Assembly (NCBI GenBank): GCA_002633025.1
Contig: NMRB01000077.1
Location: 658,689 to 722,688 of the forward strand
Reading direction: 5' to 3'
From: Notospermus geniculatus
Lineage: Eukaryota > Nemertea > Pilidiophora > Heteronemertea > Lineidae
DNA length: 64,000 nt
This document shows, piece by piece, positions 51,478-63,775 of the stretch. A program made the position numbers and the translations under genes. Numbering within the stretch: the stretch's first letter is position 1; every line of letters begins with the position of its first letter. The notes below the pieces were generated by a model, which saw nothing but the letters and a program-made list of their open reading frames with translations, made no database searches and was not told the DNA's origin.

Positions 51478-53640
51478 AAGTTCACGTCGCGCAAACAAAA
51501 GGACAGTGAATCATTGAGTGAATTTATTGCTGAGCTGAAACGTTTGACAGTTGACTGTAAATAGACAGCAGAAGACAAGGTCGAAGAACGACTTCTTGAG
51601 ACCCTGTGTCATGGTGTGAAGGATGAGAAAATCACTAAGAGACTACTGAATGAATCTACGAAGACCGAACCTTTAACGTGGCAAAAGGCATGCGAGTTAG
51701 CCCTCGCCATGGAATCAGTCGACAAGGACTAGAAGGGATATAGTAAAACTGCCCCAGACAACAGTGTGAATCGTGTGAAATCGAAACCTCAACCGCCTCA
51801 ACAACCCAAACCCAGCCAGTCACCCCAGCGGTCCAAGGATGGAACATCAGGTAGATGCATTCGTTGCAAGGGTTACCATAACGCGAACGATTGTCGACAT
51901 AAGCACCAAACGTGTTACAACTATGGGAAGATTGGACATATTGGACGAGCATGCCTCTCAGGAAGGAAATTGGAATCGTCCCGGAAATCGAACGGATCGC
52001 AACGTGGTCGTGGAGGTTTCAATCGAGGTCGTGGAAATTATCCAGGTCGTGGAAAACGTGCACATTACGTTGGTGACATGGATCAGGATGAGTCACAATA
52101 CGGAGACTACGATGAGTCTCAATACGGAGACTACGAGTCGTTAAATGCGGTGTACCATTCAGATGGAGGGGGAAACGATGAATACAAGGTGAAATTGTGC
52201 ATTAATGGATTTGACATACCGTTCACGATAGATACTGCTGCATCCGTCTCGATAATAGGCGAAAATACGTATCGCAAATACTTCCGCTATGTGAAATGTG
52301 AAAGTTCTGATGTGAAATTGTTGAGCTACTCAGGTCAGCAAATTGAGCTGCTTGGTGAAATCCGATGTGGTGGCTAAGTACAAAGATTGTGAAAAGTATC
52401 TGAAGTTGATCGTGGCTAAGGGCTACAAGGTGTCTCTGTTAGGAAGGAACTGGCTGAGTGTATTCAAGTTAGATTGGAACGAGATATTCACTGTGAAACA
52501 GAATCAGAAACGTACGGTAGATCAGTTGATAAAGAAGTACTCAGAGGTGTTTGAAGGAAGCGGAACGATTAAGGGATTTAAGGCACAAATTCACATGAAG
52601 GAAGGCACCAAACCCATCTTTCATAAACCCAGACCCGTACCAGACGCACTCCGTGAAACTGTCGAAAAGGAACTCGATCGGTTAGAAAAGACTGAAGTTA
52701 TTGAAAAAGTCGATAGATCGGACTGGGCATCTCCAATAGTAGTTGTACCTAAGGCAGATGATAAAAACGTCAGAATCTGTGGAGACTACAAGGTCTCTGT
52801 GAACCCGCATATCGAAGATGAACCATACCCACTTCCAACTGCCGAGGATATTTTTGCAAAACTCGCTGGCAAAAAGAGATTTACAGTTCTTGATTTGAGT
52901 CAGGCCTATTCCCAGTTAGAAGTTGAGGAAGAATCACGACAATACCTCACGGTGAACACTTGTAAAGGCTTGTATCGGTATCGTAAGCTTCCGTACGGTG
53001 TCAAGACTGCACCTCAAATTTTCCAGAAGGTGATTGATCAGGTACTTGCCGGTCTTCCAAATGTGAACAGCTTCCAGGATGATATCATCATAGGTGAAGA
53101 TGACGATGATGAGTATCTGAAGTCTTTGGAACTCGTGTTAGAGAGATTAGCTAAGCATGGAATCAAGCTCAAGAGAATCAAGTGTAAGGTTCAACATGAC
53201 TTGGGTTGAGTACCTTGGTCATCGCATCGACGCTGACGGAATCCATCCGACAGAGGACAAAATCGAGGCTATTGTGAAGGCCAGAGCACCTGAGAACAAG
53301 GGCGAGCTCAGAAGTCTTTTAGGACTGATAAATTACTACGGAAAATTTCTGCGCAACTTATCGTCAAGGTTAGAACCGCTGCATCGCCTACTTCGCACGG
53401 AGACGAAGTGGCACCGGTCCCCTGTGTGTGATGCAGTTCTCAAGGACGTGAAACGGGAGATATCGAGTGACAAGGTTCTAGCGCACTACGATCCCAAGCT
53501 TCCGCTGAGCTTGGCGACAGATGCTTCACCCTATGGCGTTGGTGCCGTTCTCTCTCAAAAGTCATCGAATGGAACTGAAAGACCTGTTGCATTCGCCTCA
53601 CGGANTGGTTAATTGGTAAAGAAGGTTCAAGATGAACGCT
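51478..53640 (+). pseudogene. Ty3/gypsy Gag-Pol, multiply broken
   Basis: Gag enters mid-domain (SRKQKDSESLSEFIAELKRL) with two in-frame stops near 51563 and 51729. Two zinc knuckles follow: CIRCKGYHNANDC and CYNYGKIGHIGRAC (the latter lacks its second Cys). Protease carries DTAAS (usually DTGAS). A shift near 52370 leads into reverse transcriptase (52343-53209) with DRSDWASPIVVVPK, RICGDYK, VLDLSQAYSQL, LPYGVKTAP and the FQDDI catalytic site. A second shift near 53195 leads to EYLGHRIDADGI, LLGLINYYGKFL and the first RNase H Asp (SLATDASPYGVGAVLSQ). It stops at SR-N (53605) and then unrelated sequence; RNase H end, integrase and LTRs are absent. Confidence 0.85.
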
Positions 53641-56130
53641 ACTCAGTGTTTGAGTTTAACTTGGAACTTTCGCTGAAAGATGCCAAACATTCTTTTCTTA
53701 AAAACATAACCCACATCCAGGATTCCATGCTGCATGATGGGCGTATGAACACTGGTTCCTTGTGGGACCCTGAGAGATATCCATCTATCCGGTGTAAGAG
53801 GAAAGAATGTCCACCTGGAATAGGTGTCCACCTCCATTGTTTGATGACAGATTAACTGTGTGAAGGTACCATTCATACATTCACAGGATTTTTGTTTTCC
53901 TGAGACGTTTTCTAGCATTTGCGATCTGACAGTGCCTGGTTCGTGAAGCAGATTTACACGAACACGGCTTTTGGTCAGTACCAAAAGTGCTGATGTACTT
54001 TACCACCCTCCCACACTTCACATGTATTTATGAGGCTAGTTATTGTGCTAAGTGCATGGAACATGTTCATGCCAGCAATAATACTCAAATGGCTTCAGTT
54101 ACAGTTAGTACAGCAGTTGTTGGATGTGTCAAACGATTATTCTGATTGTAAAACAGTTTTGTCAGTTTGCATGCTACTGTTTTATGAAGAATGGTGAACA
54201 TGAAGTGCAAAACGTGCATATTATTTCATATGCATCATCAACATATCGAATGAATTATACATATCTTTATTTCTATAACAATATCATCATACCGTGCTGC
54301 ATCAAGTAACAGCATTGGCTAGTTCTCCATGTTGTTCCTACGCGGCGCTCGCGGCATCACCATTACCATACCTGATCCGTTCTGACCAATCTGACTGGAT
54401 GATAAAGTAGCTATATTCAATGTGCGATATCTGGTCTTGATATCTGAATGCTAGTTATCCGTTACTTAAGACATCGCCAGAGGAAACCGTTAGCAATCAC
54501 AGCAATTGAACGAACCAGGGGTTCCCCTTCCAACGGTGAACTCATGAGGTGGAAATAAAAAACGCCAACATTTTAAAAAAGTAAATGGCTAAAATTGTAT
54601 GTTTACGACGTTTCGGATAAAAACCACTGGCGGTTAATGTGGTATTTAACTTGTTCCAATGATAGAGATATTCACAAGTTAAAACAACTGTTTAAGTAGT
54701 TAAACCAACTGTTTGCAATGTCTGCTTCTGTTTTTCTGGTCCGAGTTGATGATATGGAGCTGGATCCGCATGCCTGGGGTGTAGGGTTGTACTTGAAAAA
54801 TTTACGGCACCCTATAGCAGAATATACGGTTTAGTATTGCTTTTTTTTCGACAGAACAAGAGGTTTCATTGTTTAACGTTGTAGACCCTGTGAATTTTTA
54901 GTCATTATTTGACGGCAAAGTTTTTAGTATATGTTAGTTTCGACAGGTTGTGTACCTAATGACCCCAAACCTGGGGGAGGGGGCAACACACCCTCCTCAA
55001 GAAACCCATGGCGAATCCGAAGATTCTGCTGGGAATCTAATGCATAACTCTGTATGTGGTGGCCATTATTAGCCCTCCACCTGGTGATTGTTTACGAACT
55101 GCTGAGGAGAGTCAGCCAGTGACCAATACTTGAGCAGCTGGAGATAACAGGCCTGGTTACGGTGTGAATCATCCATGGTAAGGCCATCTGGAAGCCTTGA
55201 ACTTCACTACATTAGTTTGACACGAGTCGTCAAGTCAAAAACTTGCTACATGTACTTCCTGCTGGGAATTCAGAGTGCATCCTTTCCAGGACGTGCAAAC
55301 TTTAACAATGTCCGCCATTGTTGACGTCGTCCAATGACGCACAGCCGGGGACAAAACGCGCCACCCAACAGAACGACGTTACGTCGTGAAAACGATGCAT
55401 TGTCAAGCGGATCCTCATCCACTTCAAATGAATCAAAAAAAAGTCGTTGAAACTGTTTTCTTTTCAAGAAGACTGGCTTGACCCATATTCCCATTCATAG
55501 AATAAAACTCGTCCATTGACTTTCACAAAGTGTTGGTGATTCATTATGACTAAGTTACTGAAAGGAGATCTCCATCATCTGAAATATCATTGTTTGACTA
55601 ACATCTACCTCAGTGCATCATCTGCCTGCTGCTGATGACGTCATCATGTGGACGGGAGGGAGTCACCATCGGCTAGATTCTCTATCAACAGAATTTAAAA
55701 TTCTGCGGTGAAGGCCTCATCACTTCCTGCTTGTCGACAGTCGTCAAAAGAGGGCGAAACTTTAACGCCAATCAAAAAAGCTGTTGTCTTCAGCCCGTTC
55801 CTGTCATTCGTAAACCAATCATCATTCGTTTAACAAAACAACGAAAACTTTTCTGATGTCCGATGCAATGAATTCGACTCAACTTTCATTGAATTGTGGA
55901 ATTTCATGGTTTCATTTTGTCGACGAAATCCAGTGACTTTATTCGTAAGTTCACAACCAATAAGGGGAAACAGTCGACTTCAACTTAACGTCTGTGGAGC
56001 AGATTGCTGACAGATTGTCGGCTGGCAAATGGCGAGAGAACTCATATCTCAGAACTTGTATTATTCATCAGAAGTGATAAAACATGTAATATGGCGGTGA
56101 CTGCTCCCTCTTATCGGGCACTGAAAGGGC
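53641..56130. other. Noncoding stretch, nothing recognised
   Basis: No domain in the short frames, no TIR pair found. AT-rich between 54100 and 54300. A clear function is not visible. Confidence 0.4.
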
Positions 56131-56369
56131 AAAATGGAAGATGAAGGGTTGATAAGGGGTCATAGTGGACGTCTAGTGACAGATGACATGTTAACTGATC
56201 GACAGCCTGCATGGCGAGAGCTGACGATCTCTATCTCTCTTTATCTGGCGATAATCCCTTGGTTTAGGGACGGACTCAGATGCACTCTTCATATGGTCGC
56301 AAAATTTCGTTTGGGTACAAGCGCTCGCAGCGCCGACCTGTCGGTGAGCGGGTTCCTCATTGCAACAAG

Positions 56370-56518
56370 AAAACCTTGGTGGAAATGCCAAACGTTTCAC
56401 TGAATACCAATGGCAAAAGAAAAACCTTGGTGGAAAAGCCAAACGTTTCACTGAATACCAATGGCAAAAGAAAAACCTTGGTGGAAAAGCCAAACGTTTC
56501 ACTGAATACCAATGGCAG
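56370..56518. repeat. 51-bp tandem repeat, three units
   Basis: AAAACCTTGGTGGAAA recurs at 56370, 56421 and 56472. The step of 51 keeps frames open: on plus, a 17-residue unit KTLVEKPNVSLNTNGKR. There is no evidence that it is translated. Confidence 0.9.
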
Positions 56519-56644
56519 TACGGAGATGCCATCTCAAGTTACTCATGTTCCTCACATGGATGGCGTCTTTTACTTGCCCTTACAAAGGCACCATGCCTTT
56601 CTGTCCCATGCGACGGACTGAAGAGCTAGGGATGATTAAATCCC

Positions 56645-56728
56645 ATATGGCCCGGGATTCGAACCCGGGACCTGCCGCTTGCTAAGCGGACGTGATAAGC
56701 GCGGACTGGGCTATCAAGGTTCCAGGTT
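56645..56728 (-). tRNA. tRNA-like sequence, probably tRNA-derived
   Basis: On the minus strand a strong T-arm CCCGGGTTCGAATCCCGGG and a paired anticodon arm CCGC-TTAGCAA-GCGG (anticodon AGC as read) are present. TAGCCCAGTCC could be the D-arm/A box. The stretch between the D-arm and the anticodon arm is longer than normal, and the ends (CCTTGATA / CCATATGG) pair poorly. It could be a degenerate tRNA gene or the head of a SINE. Confidence 0.45.
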
Positions 56729-56829
56729 TCTACCTCAGAGAATGTTGAATCTCTCGGCACGCTGCACCCTGTGATGGCCCCAAAACTGACTTTTCGTATC
56801 CCGCGCGTTGAATCCCCCACTTTCAATCC

Positions 56830-58380
56830 ACAGTAATCAGCTCTCTAATGATAAGAACAATAGCTGGTTATGATTACTTTTGAGATGATTCTGAAGTGAC
56901 CCTGTGAACCCTCTACCTGCCGCCCTCAGTGACTCATTGCAAATTACACCAAGGCTATGACAAAAGCACTAATTGTCGCTGACCATTCTTCTGTATCTTT
57001 ATGAGTTTGTCTCACAGCGCCGCACTTCTCGGCTCCGGCGTGAATCACCGGCACGCGGCGCCCGATTGGAAAACTGGTTAAACTATCGGTGACGGGCTAT
57101 TCCTGCACGGGACCCCAGCCATATGGCGTCATTTAGTCATGATATAATGACGTAATATGAGTGGTTTGGTCATTCTTAGATAAACATTGGCATCTTGATG
57201 GCTTTTCTTATGAGAATATCATTAAGCAGGTATTATCGCGTGACACAAAGACTATCGTCCGCCAAGAACCTCCCAAGGACTCGCGCCTGTCACCGCTGAG
57301 CTTCCGGGTTCGACCCCAAGTCGGTTCAATTCTTCATGATAGAGAGGGCGACTTGACAACACAGGTTTTCTCCAGACATTCCGGTTTCCTTCTGCTGTGT
57401 ATTTCGAGCCAATAATACCTCTTGGGCGTTCGGCTCTCAACTCGACAAACACCTGATCCCTTCTCAACACTCTGTAACGAAAGGTTTATAAAATCCCTCA
57501 TTACTCGTCCATACCGTCTGATTATGACGTAAGCACCACTGTCCCGCCTGTAGGCTGAGCATCACGACAGGGATACGCCTTCAGTTACAGCCCACACAAC
57601 CCGATCGATACCAGCATCCCTCCTCCCAGCTTCACGTCACGACAGGATCGTTGAGTCCCCGAGGCAGGTTGGCTTGTGCTGCCCTCTATAGCATCTTGCA
57701 CTTAGTTCGTTTAGCATAATTGTTGTAGCAGGTTGCATAAATCTATAAAACTAAGTGGAACGTTGCGTTGAGATACAATGTCCAGTCTCACAGCCTCCGG
57801 CCTTATTGAATCTACTCGAACAACCTGAGTAGCTGAGGAAGGCGGTATACTGAAAGAGACGCACACCAGTATGGAAATAAAAGGGGTAGTGGCAGAGGAG
57901 GTTGGTCAGGAGACCGAAGGTTCGAAACGTGCCTTTCACTTTAGCCTCTTACTCCGGGTATCCACGAAGCACCTGCTACATTCATGCCAGAGCATAGTCC
58001 ACTTCTACAGGATAGAAGATTCGCCTTTAATTTAGATGACAACGACAGGTCTGATGACGTCATCATGTCCACCACCGGAAATATCATGCCCACTTACATC
58101 ATGACGAGTTTGAACAGAAAATGTAAATCAAAGACCCTCTTATCATCTGTCAAGCCCACCCGGGCACATTGTCCGAATGTCCACTCTCTTGACCATAACA
58201 TTATATAATTAACCTAATTAGCGGGTGATTAATTACATTAGCTTTGCTTCCTTGTCTCCTCTTGGAGACATCATCAGAGATCTTTTGTTGTGGTCGCCGT
58301 TGATGATAGAGGATGATGCGTCCAGGGACGCAAACGTGACTGATTAATCATGTCCGCTCTAGTGTCTGAAGAGGCCGAGA
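56830..58380. other. Noncoding stretch, nothing recognised
   Basis: No motif found in the short frames. Confidence 0.4.
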
Positions 58381-58397
58381 TTTGATGACAACGATGC

Positions 58398-58580
58398 GTT
58401 TAATGGGGAACCGGCGAACCAATCCGACAGAGGCGCTGACGCACAACTACGGTGTTGACGCTAGAGGCACTCGCGTCACTCCTTCAGTGAATGACGTCAG
58501 CTCTACTGTTGGACTGAGCGCCTCTAGTGTCAACACCGTAGTTGTTCGTCAGCGCCACACGCGGCACGCCGGTTCCTCAT
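58398..58580. repeat. Hairpin with 37-bp arms
   Basis: GGCGCTGACGCACAACTACG (58431) mirrors TAGTTGTTCGTCAGCGCC (ending 58557), continuing through GTGTTGACGCTAGAGGC. An outer pair GGGGAACCGGCG / CGCCGGTTCCTC extends the stem. No target duplication identified. Confidence 0.7.
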
Positions 58581-58787
58581 TAGAGTTAAGATGTCCACAT
58601 CATCTATAAGATTTCTTACATAATGATAACAATGAGTTCGTGGCTTGAGCTCAGTCTTTGGATCTGTTTGATCCAAGAAATAGCCTAGAAACTGCCGTCA
58701 CGGACGGTCTGGCTGTTAGCAGGTTGTCTGAACAGAACAACGCTGTACGTCATCAGCAGTTCTATGAGTACTTACTCGTATATGGGA

Positions 58788-58980
58788 GACTTACTGCCGT
58801 TAGAGGGCACCACCAGTTAGTGGTCGTAGGACGTCATGGAATTTGACGTCACAGAGAAGAAATGCACGCCACAACGTCATCCATAATGACGTGGACGCCG
58901 TGGCTTATGGCACCCTGTGACGTCAGATTTCTGACGTTGGAGGACCGCTTACAGGCGCCCTCTAACGGCAGTAAAGTCGC
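58788..58980. repeat. Hairpin with CTGCCGTTAGAGGGC ends
   Basis: ACTTACTGCCGTTAGAGGGC mirrors GCCCTCTAACGGCAGTAAAG. Several TGACGTCA-like words (GACGTCA) lie in the loop. Confidence 0.7.
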
Positions 58981-59570
58981 CCATTCCCAACTGAATTTGA
59001 CCAGAGCAGAAGATACAGCATAAGATTTTTCAATAGCATCACTGTTACACAACGTTTACCATCACGTAAGGCCTGTCTTGACGAAGACGCTCCACCATCC
59101 GTCTTCTTTGCCTGATCCAGGGCTGCAAGGATCGCCGGGAGGCCACAAATACCTCTCGCATATCTTACCAATGAGGCATATACCTGTGGCAGCCTCCCTC
59201 CCCTCCCCCGAGACTGAAAACTCGATACCCACTACACTGACGATCGAAGAATGCAGTCAATGTTTTTAGTTTCGTATTCTATCGTTGAATGGTTTCTGCG
59301 AGAAAAAAAAGTGAGATAAACATTGCTGGCATGTGCCGCATTTATTGACGGATTTTCAATCTGAAGAACACTTGTAGCAGAACGAGTTTTTGACATTCCC
59401 AAAGAGCCTATAAGTACATTTCTGATGTAATACCTATTAATCAGTGGCAGGGCTATTTCCATATAGGCATTCAGTACCTTGTAAATCGGTTTTGAAAGCA
59501 GGATTACAGACTGAGAAAATTGTCCTGGATTTGAAGAAGACATTTTCAGGAATCGGCGGAAGTCAAAAAC
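58981..59570. other. Noncoding stretch, nothing recognised
   Basis: Short frames on both strands only. Confidence 0.4.
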
Positions 59571-59574
59571 ACGC

Positions 59575-60450
59575 CAGCAGTGAAACCTGCAAATTTCATA
59601 CAGCGAAATTGAAATTTCTCTTTTTTTCAAAGAGAACTTGAAATTTTATAAAGCGAACTTGAAAGGGGCTGGAAACTTAAGACAGGGTTTGTCAAAATGG
59701 GCCAATTTTGGAAACTACTTGACCGATTTTCCTGAAACTTGCAAGTTTAATAGGGTTGACCACATCATTGGAAAATATGAAGAAACAAAAGCAACAGACT
59801 GACCCTGACCTAATGAACTAAGACAATGCAATTTTTCAGACCCCCAGAAACATATGAAAAAAACATCCTACGGGTCTGTAACTTCACATATATGTTGCCA
59901 TGATAATGTACCAAAAATGTTACAATAAATAAATAATTAATTTAAGTCACAACCTTTGATAATGAAACAAAGAAATATTGTAACAAATGGGCCCAGGCAA
60001 TAGCTGGAAGGGCCTTATTTACAAGCCCTTTGTTAAGACTCACCAGGTTACCCAAGCACGGTCCTATTCACATTAACAGGTCAATAAATGTGCGTTACAT
60101 NACAGAATTATACTTTTTATTGATCGTTACTTTTTTGTATATGATCACATCAACATATGTATGAAGTTACAGACCCACAGGATGTTTATTTCAGGTGATT
60201 CGAAGGGTCTGAAAATGGCATTGTTTTAGTTCATTAGGTCCGGGTCAGTTTGTTGTTTTGGTTTCTTCATATTTTCCAATGATGTGGTCAACCCTACTAA
60301 CCTTGCAAGTTTCAGGAAAATCGGTCAAGTAGTTTCCAAAATTGGCCCATTTTGACAAACCCTGTCTTAAGTTTCCAGCCCCTTTCATAGAGCGAACTTG
60401 AAATTTTACGAAGCGAACTTGAAGTTTCAGAAAGAGAACTTGAAATTTTT
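59575..60450. mobile_element. TIR element inserted in a GCGAACTTGAAATTT minisatellite
   Basis: AAAGGGGCTGGAAACTTAAG (about 59663) mirrors CTTAAGTTTCCAGCCCCTTT (about 60387). The arms of about 230 bases stay inverted through TCAAAATGGGCCAATTTTGG and GGGTCTGTAACTTC. The flanks on both sides are (A)AGCGAACTTGAAATTT repeats, so the element split an existing minisatellite. One N at 60102. No coding content. Confidence 0.8.
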
Positions 60451-61490
60451 CATTTTGAAGAGTGCCTCGATGAGAATGTAATCGCAATGTTTGTATTTGC
60501 TTCATGGATGCCATGTGTTATTCTCGCGATTTTTTCCCATTTCGACGATTGTTTTAGAACCCTGGGAATAACGCCTACCTTTGTATACTATCAACAACTG
60601 TTCCGAGTCTTATTCTTTTTACTGTTTGTCCGCATGTATGTTTTATTTGTTATAGGAATGCAGGAAAAGAACTAATCCTATGATGTAAACCTCGGCTTAA
60701 ATTACCCACATCTCCATCGTCTTGGTATTTTGGTATGTACGGTACCCTGGCGGGTTTTTTTTGTTGACTCGGGATCGGAAAGACAAGCTAACTCTAAGTC
60801 GTACCAGTGTTTGTAGGCCTAATCTTTTGAAAGAATCAAAGCGATGAAAATTGCTCTTCAGCGACAAGTGAATCGCTCGTTAGCGACCGAAAAACTAGTT
60901 GCCGTTCGACATTCGAGATAATGCGGTGAAACCAGAAGTTTCCAAAGCATTTTCACAGTCAGCATTTCAAACGACCAGTTTGTTCTGGTGCAGTATAACT
61001 GACCAACCAGCTCTTACCATGCACAAGTAACTGACCAATCAGAACGGCTGCAAATGATTTACACATGCTGACGTAATAATTAATGCAACAAGGTGACCAA
61101 TTGGGCAAAGGCATACACTGGTGTCATTGTTTCATTGGCGTACCCGTTGTTTTTCATATTTCGATCCAGAGTTCACTTGAATGAAGCGAAGTTCAGCGAG
61201 GTCTAGGGCTGTGAGGTGTTATGTAGGTTACACCAAAATATTTCGAACAAAAACATGAAAAGGTACTATGTGGACTTTACTCGGTTTGCCAAAGAAATAC
61301 ATTTGTTCATGCAATGTTGGACGTGGTAGAAAAAAGCAGCGGTTGGTCAGCGCTGATGGAGGAGCTATGATTAACTTATGTTGACAAACACAGGAAATAT
61401 GATTCACAACACGCTATCAAGGCTTAGACATAGCTCTTGCTAATTACATTAGATGATTGTCATAGAGTAGCATAAGTAGTTTGAAGTTGC
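60451..61490. other. Noncoding stretch, nothing recognised
   Basis: A 62-codon frame (60487-60675) has a hydrophobic C-terminal part (VLFFLLFVRMYVLFVIGM) but no start context or relatives that I recognise. Confidence 0.4.
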
Positions 61491-61494
61491 TACT

Positions 61495-61645
61495 TTACCT
61501 TGGCCGAGTGGAGGAAGTTACGAGGTGACTAATGCCTCACCTCTCGCCGACCCGGCGCCATGCGGACGGCGGAGCCTGAATGTGTGCCATAGTTTCTTGC
61601 TTGGGCAGTCTCAGCCCGAGATGGGTGGGTTCGATTCCCAAAGAA
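61495..61645 (+). repeat. Possible tRNA-related repeat
   Basis: CTTGGCCGAGTGGAGG resembles an A box and GGGTGGGTTCGATTCCC a B box, but they are about 120 bases apart, too far for a tRNA. Perhaps a SINE-like relic with an insertion. Confidence 0.3.
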
Positions 61646-62111
61646 TTCAAGCAGATCGTTGCAGCCACTAGCCTGTTGGCTACATTATCTTTAAAGTCAG
61701 AATGATACGTATGTCGTGGAGTGGACACGTCTTTGCATCCTCTATGGTAGTGAAATGCTTTCCGCTAGGTGAGGCAGCAAAGAACCAACAAAGAAGCAGA
61801 GTCAAAACAGCGACCTGCCGCAGGTCACACTCTCGTTCATGGTAATATGACTGTTGACCAAGCCAAGTGATAGTAAAGGCATCAAACATCGTACGATGCT
61901 CGGTTTTCCGCGCGGGCCTTTCCCTCCGGTGCCGTTCAACGTTTTCCATTGCAAATTCTTCCTGGGAAGACGTTTTAAAATGCTTCCCTAGGCCTGGCCT
62001 AACCCTGAGTATAACAAGTCATATCGGTTTTATCAATCGTGTTACCTTGAGTTCCAGCCTGCGTCATATCGATGAGTTATATAGGAAATATTCCAAACAT
62101 TTGGAAGAGAG

Positions 62112-62793
62112 ATAGAATTCGAAACTGTGTTGATTGAGATTGAGTCGTGTGTTAACTCTCGTCCTCTGACGTTTGTGGGGGATACCATGGATTCTGTTGA
62201 TCCTTTGACTCCGGCTCACTTCCTTCTTGGAAAGCCTGTCGTGGCACAGAGTGGTGTCAAATTTACTGAGCTTGAAACAGTTGTGACTGCTGAGAATTTG
62301 AAAGACAGGGAAGTGCAACAAAGATTGCGTTTAGAGCAGTTTTGGAAAACTTGGACGAAAGAATATCTCCGTAATTTGCCCCCTGCTGTCAGTAAGTTTC
62401 ATCAACGGGGTGAGTTACAAGTAGGATCAGTGGTGTTAATTAGGGAAGAGAATTTACCACGCTTGAAATGGCCCTTAGCTGTTGTGACCAAATTGCATCC
62501 TGGTAGAGATGGTATTGTCAGAAGCGTTACACTCAGGACAGCCAAAGCTGTTGTGAATAGAGCGGTTCAGAAATTGCACTGTTTGGAGGTCTGCGAACAT
62601 GGTCGAGCAGAGGGTGGCGTCGGCGAATCATCTCCTGCCCAAGTTAATAAGTCGTCTCCTAGTGAGACCGGTGCAGAAAAGTGTGAAAATTCGTGATTCA
62701 AAGGAAATTGAAAATGTTGGGCAGTTTGATTCTGAGGAACGTGTGATACGGACGAGATACGGTAGAGTTGTAAGGCCAAGGAGTGATTTGTGA
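62112..62793 (+). pseudogene. BEL/Pao integrase C-terminal region
   Basis: The plus frame reads VLIEIESCVNSRPLTFVGD, then DPLTPAHFLLGKPV, LRLEQFWKTWTKEYLRNLPP, GSVVLIREENLPRLKWPLAV and LHPGRDGIVRSVTLRTAKAV: the end of the integrase and the chromodomain-like tail typical of BEL/Pao elements ('LTPxHFLiGr ... fWkrWxkEYL ... GdlVLi.ed..pR..W.la.v...hpG.DG.vR'). A frameshift between about 62600 and 62690 leads to the true C-terminus RTRYGRVVRPRSDL, stop at 62791-62793. The catalytic integrase core and all upstream Pol are missing. Confidence 0.8.
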
Positions 62794-63421
62794 AAACCAG
62801 TCGGAAGTGTACGACGTGCTCTGCTTCCTTCTGGCTCGTGCTCTTTCGGAAGTGTATGACGTGCTCTGCTTCCGTTCGAGTTTTCGTTCAGGATCAGAAT
62901 TTGTGTATTATCGAATAGTTTGTGTGGAATGTGGATGACCACCAGTGACTCTTTAAATTTTAGCTGCTTTACTGCTTGTGTTGTTTATTAACTCAGAGTG
63001 TAAATAGTTGATCGTCAGTGATCACGCGTTGTTTGTTTAATCAGTTTGTAGTGAGGTACTTGCACGACGAGGCGAATCATCTTCTGAAAATTCCAAACCT
63101 TTCATCATAAAGTTTGAGTCTAGAAGTGTAAGTACATGTAAGCGTCAGGATTTGCCGTCGTAGTGCAAGTGTCTCAACCGGTTCAATGCATGTATAGTTG
63201 GATCAGTTAAAATTCCAGATATTTGCTGATATTAGAATTTCTTAATTAAAATGGTCATTAGATAGTTGATATTACGATTACTTTGTGGTGATGCTTATTC
63301 CTTTTCCTTGTCAACTATTACAGTCTTAGAAATATCTGAGATATATCTGTTCATCGCTGATGAACCTTTCAAATTCATTGGTTGTTTACATTTGAGTGGT
63401 CTCAAATGTTGCGGGGGAGAA
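62794..63421 (+). other. 3' untranslated region of the BEL/Pao element
   Basis: Between the end of Pol and the presumed polypurine tract TTGCGGGGGAGA (about 63410-63421). It contains a near-repeat GAAGTGTA(C/T)GACGTGCTCTG at 62803 and 62851. No gene. Confidence 0.5.
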
Positions 63422-63775
63422 TGTTGTCGATTCCCGCCCTTGGTTGACTGTTCCTTTAATCAATACAGGCCTAGATAAATAATTCTTGGAAAATCTTGTG
63501 ACTTTAAGGCTCGCTGACTTGCACCTAGGCCCAGTTAAACGATACTAGGAATTCCTTTGTTACCCTTTTGTACGAGTTAAGAATTTGACGTCTCGTGATC
63601 TCTTGTCCTTCTGTCGCTATATAAACTGGAATTTCGTTAATAAAATTGTCATTCGTATTTACCCCTTCGTTTTGGTTGTTCCATCGTCCCCCAGGCCAGG
63701 AGGTCTGTACCTTCTCTGAATGACCAGAAGGTAACGTTTTCAGTTAGCCGACAGTTGTCGGGAACACACACCACT
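63422..63775 (+). mobile_element. Probable 3' LTR of the BEL/Pao element
   Basis: Starts TGTTGTCGATTCCC straight after a purine-rich tract. It carries a TATA box CTATATAAAC (about 63618), an AATAAA signal (about 63640) and ends near CAGTTGTCGGGAACACACACC. The 5' LTR is not in the window, so the right border is an estimate. Confidence 0.55.

Noticed and set aside
56645-56728. A working tRNA gene
   Set aside because: The T-arm and anticodon arm are good, but the spacing before the anticodon arm is too long and the acceptor stem pairs poorly; kept only as tRNA-like.
61495-61645. tRNA gene with intron
   Set aside because: A-box and B-box words are about 120 bases apart and no acceptor or anticodon stem forms.
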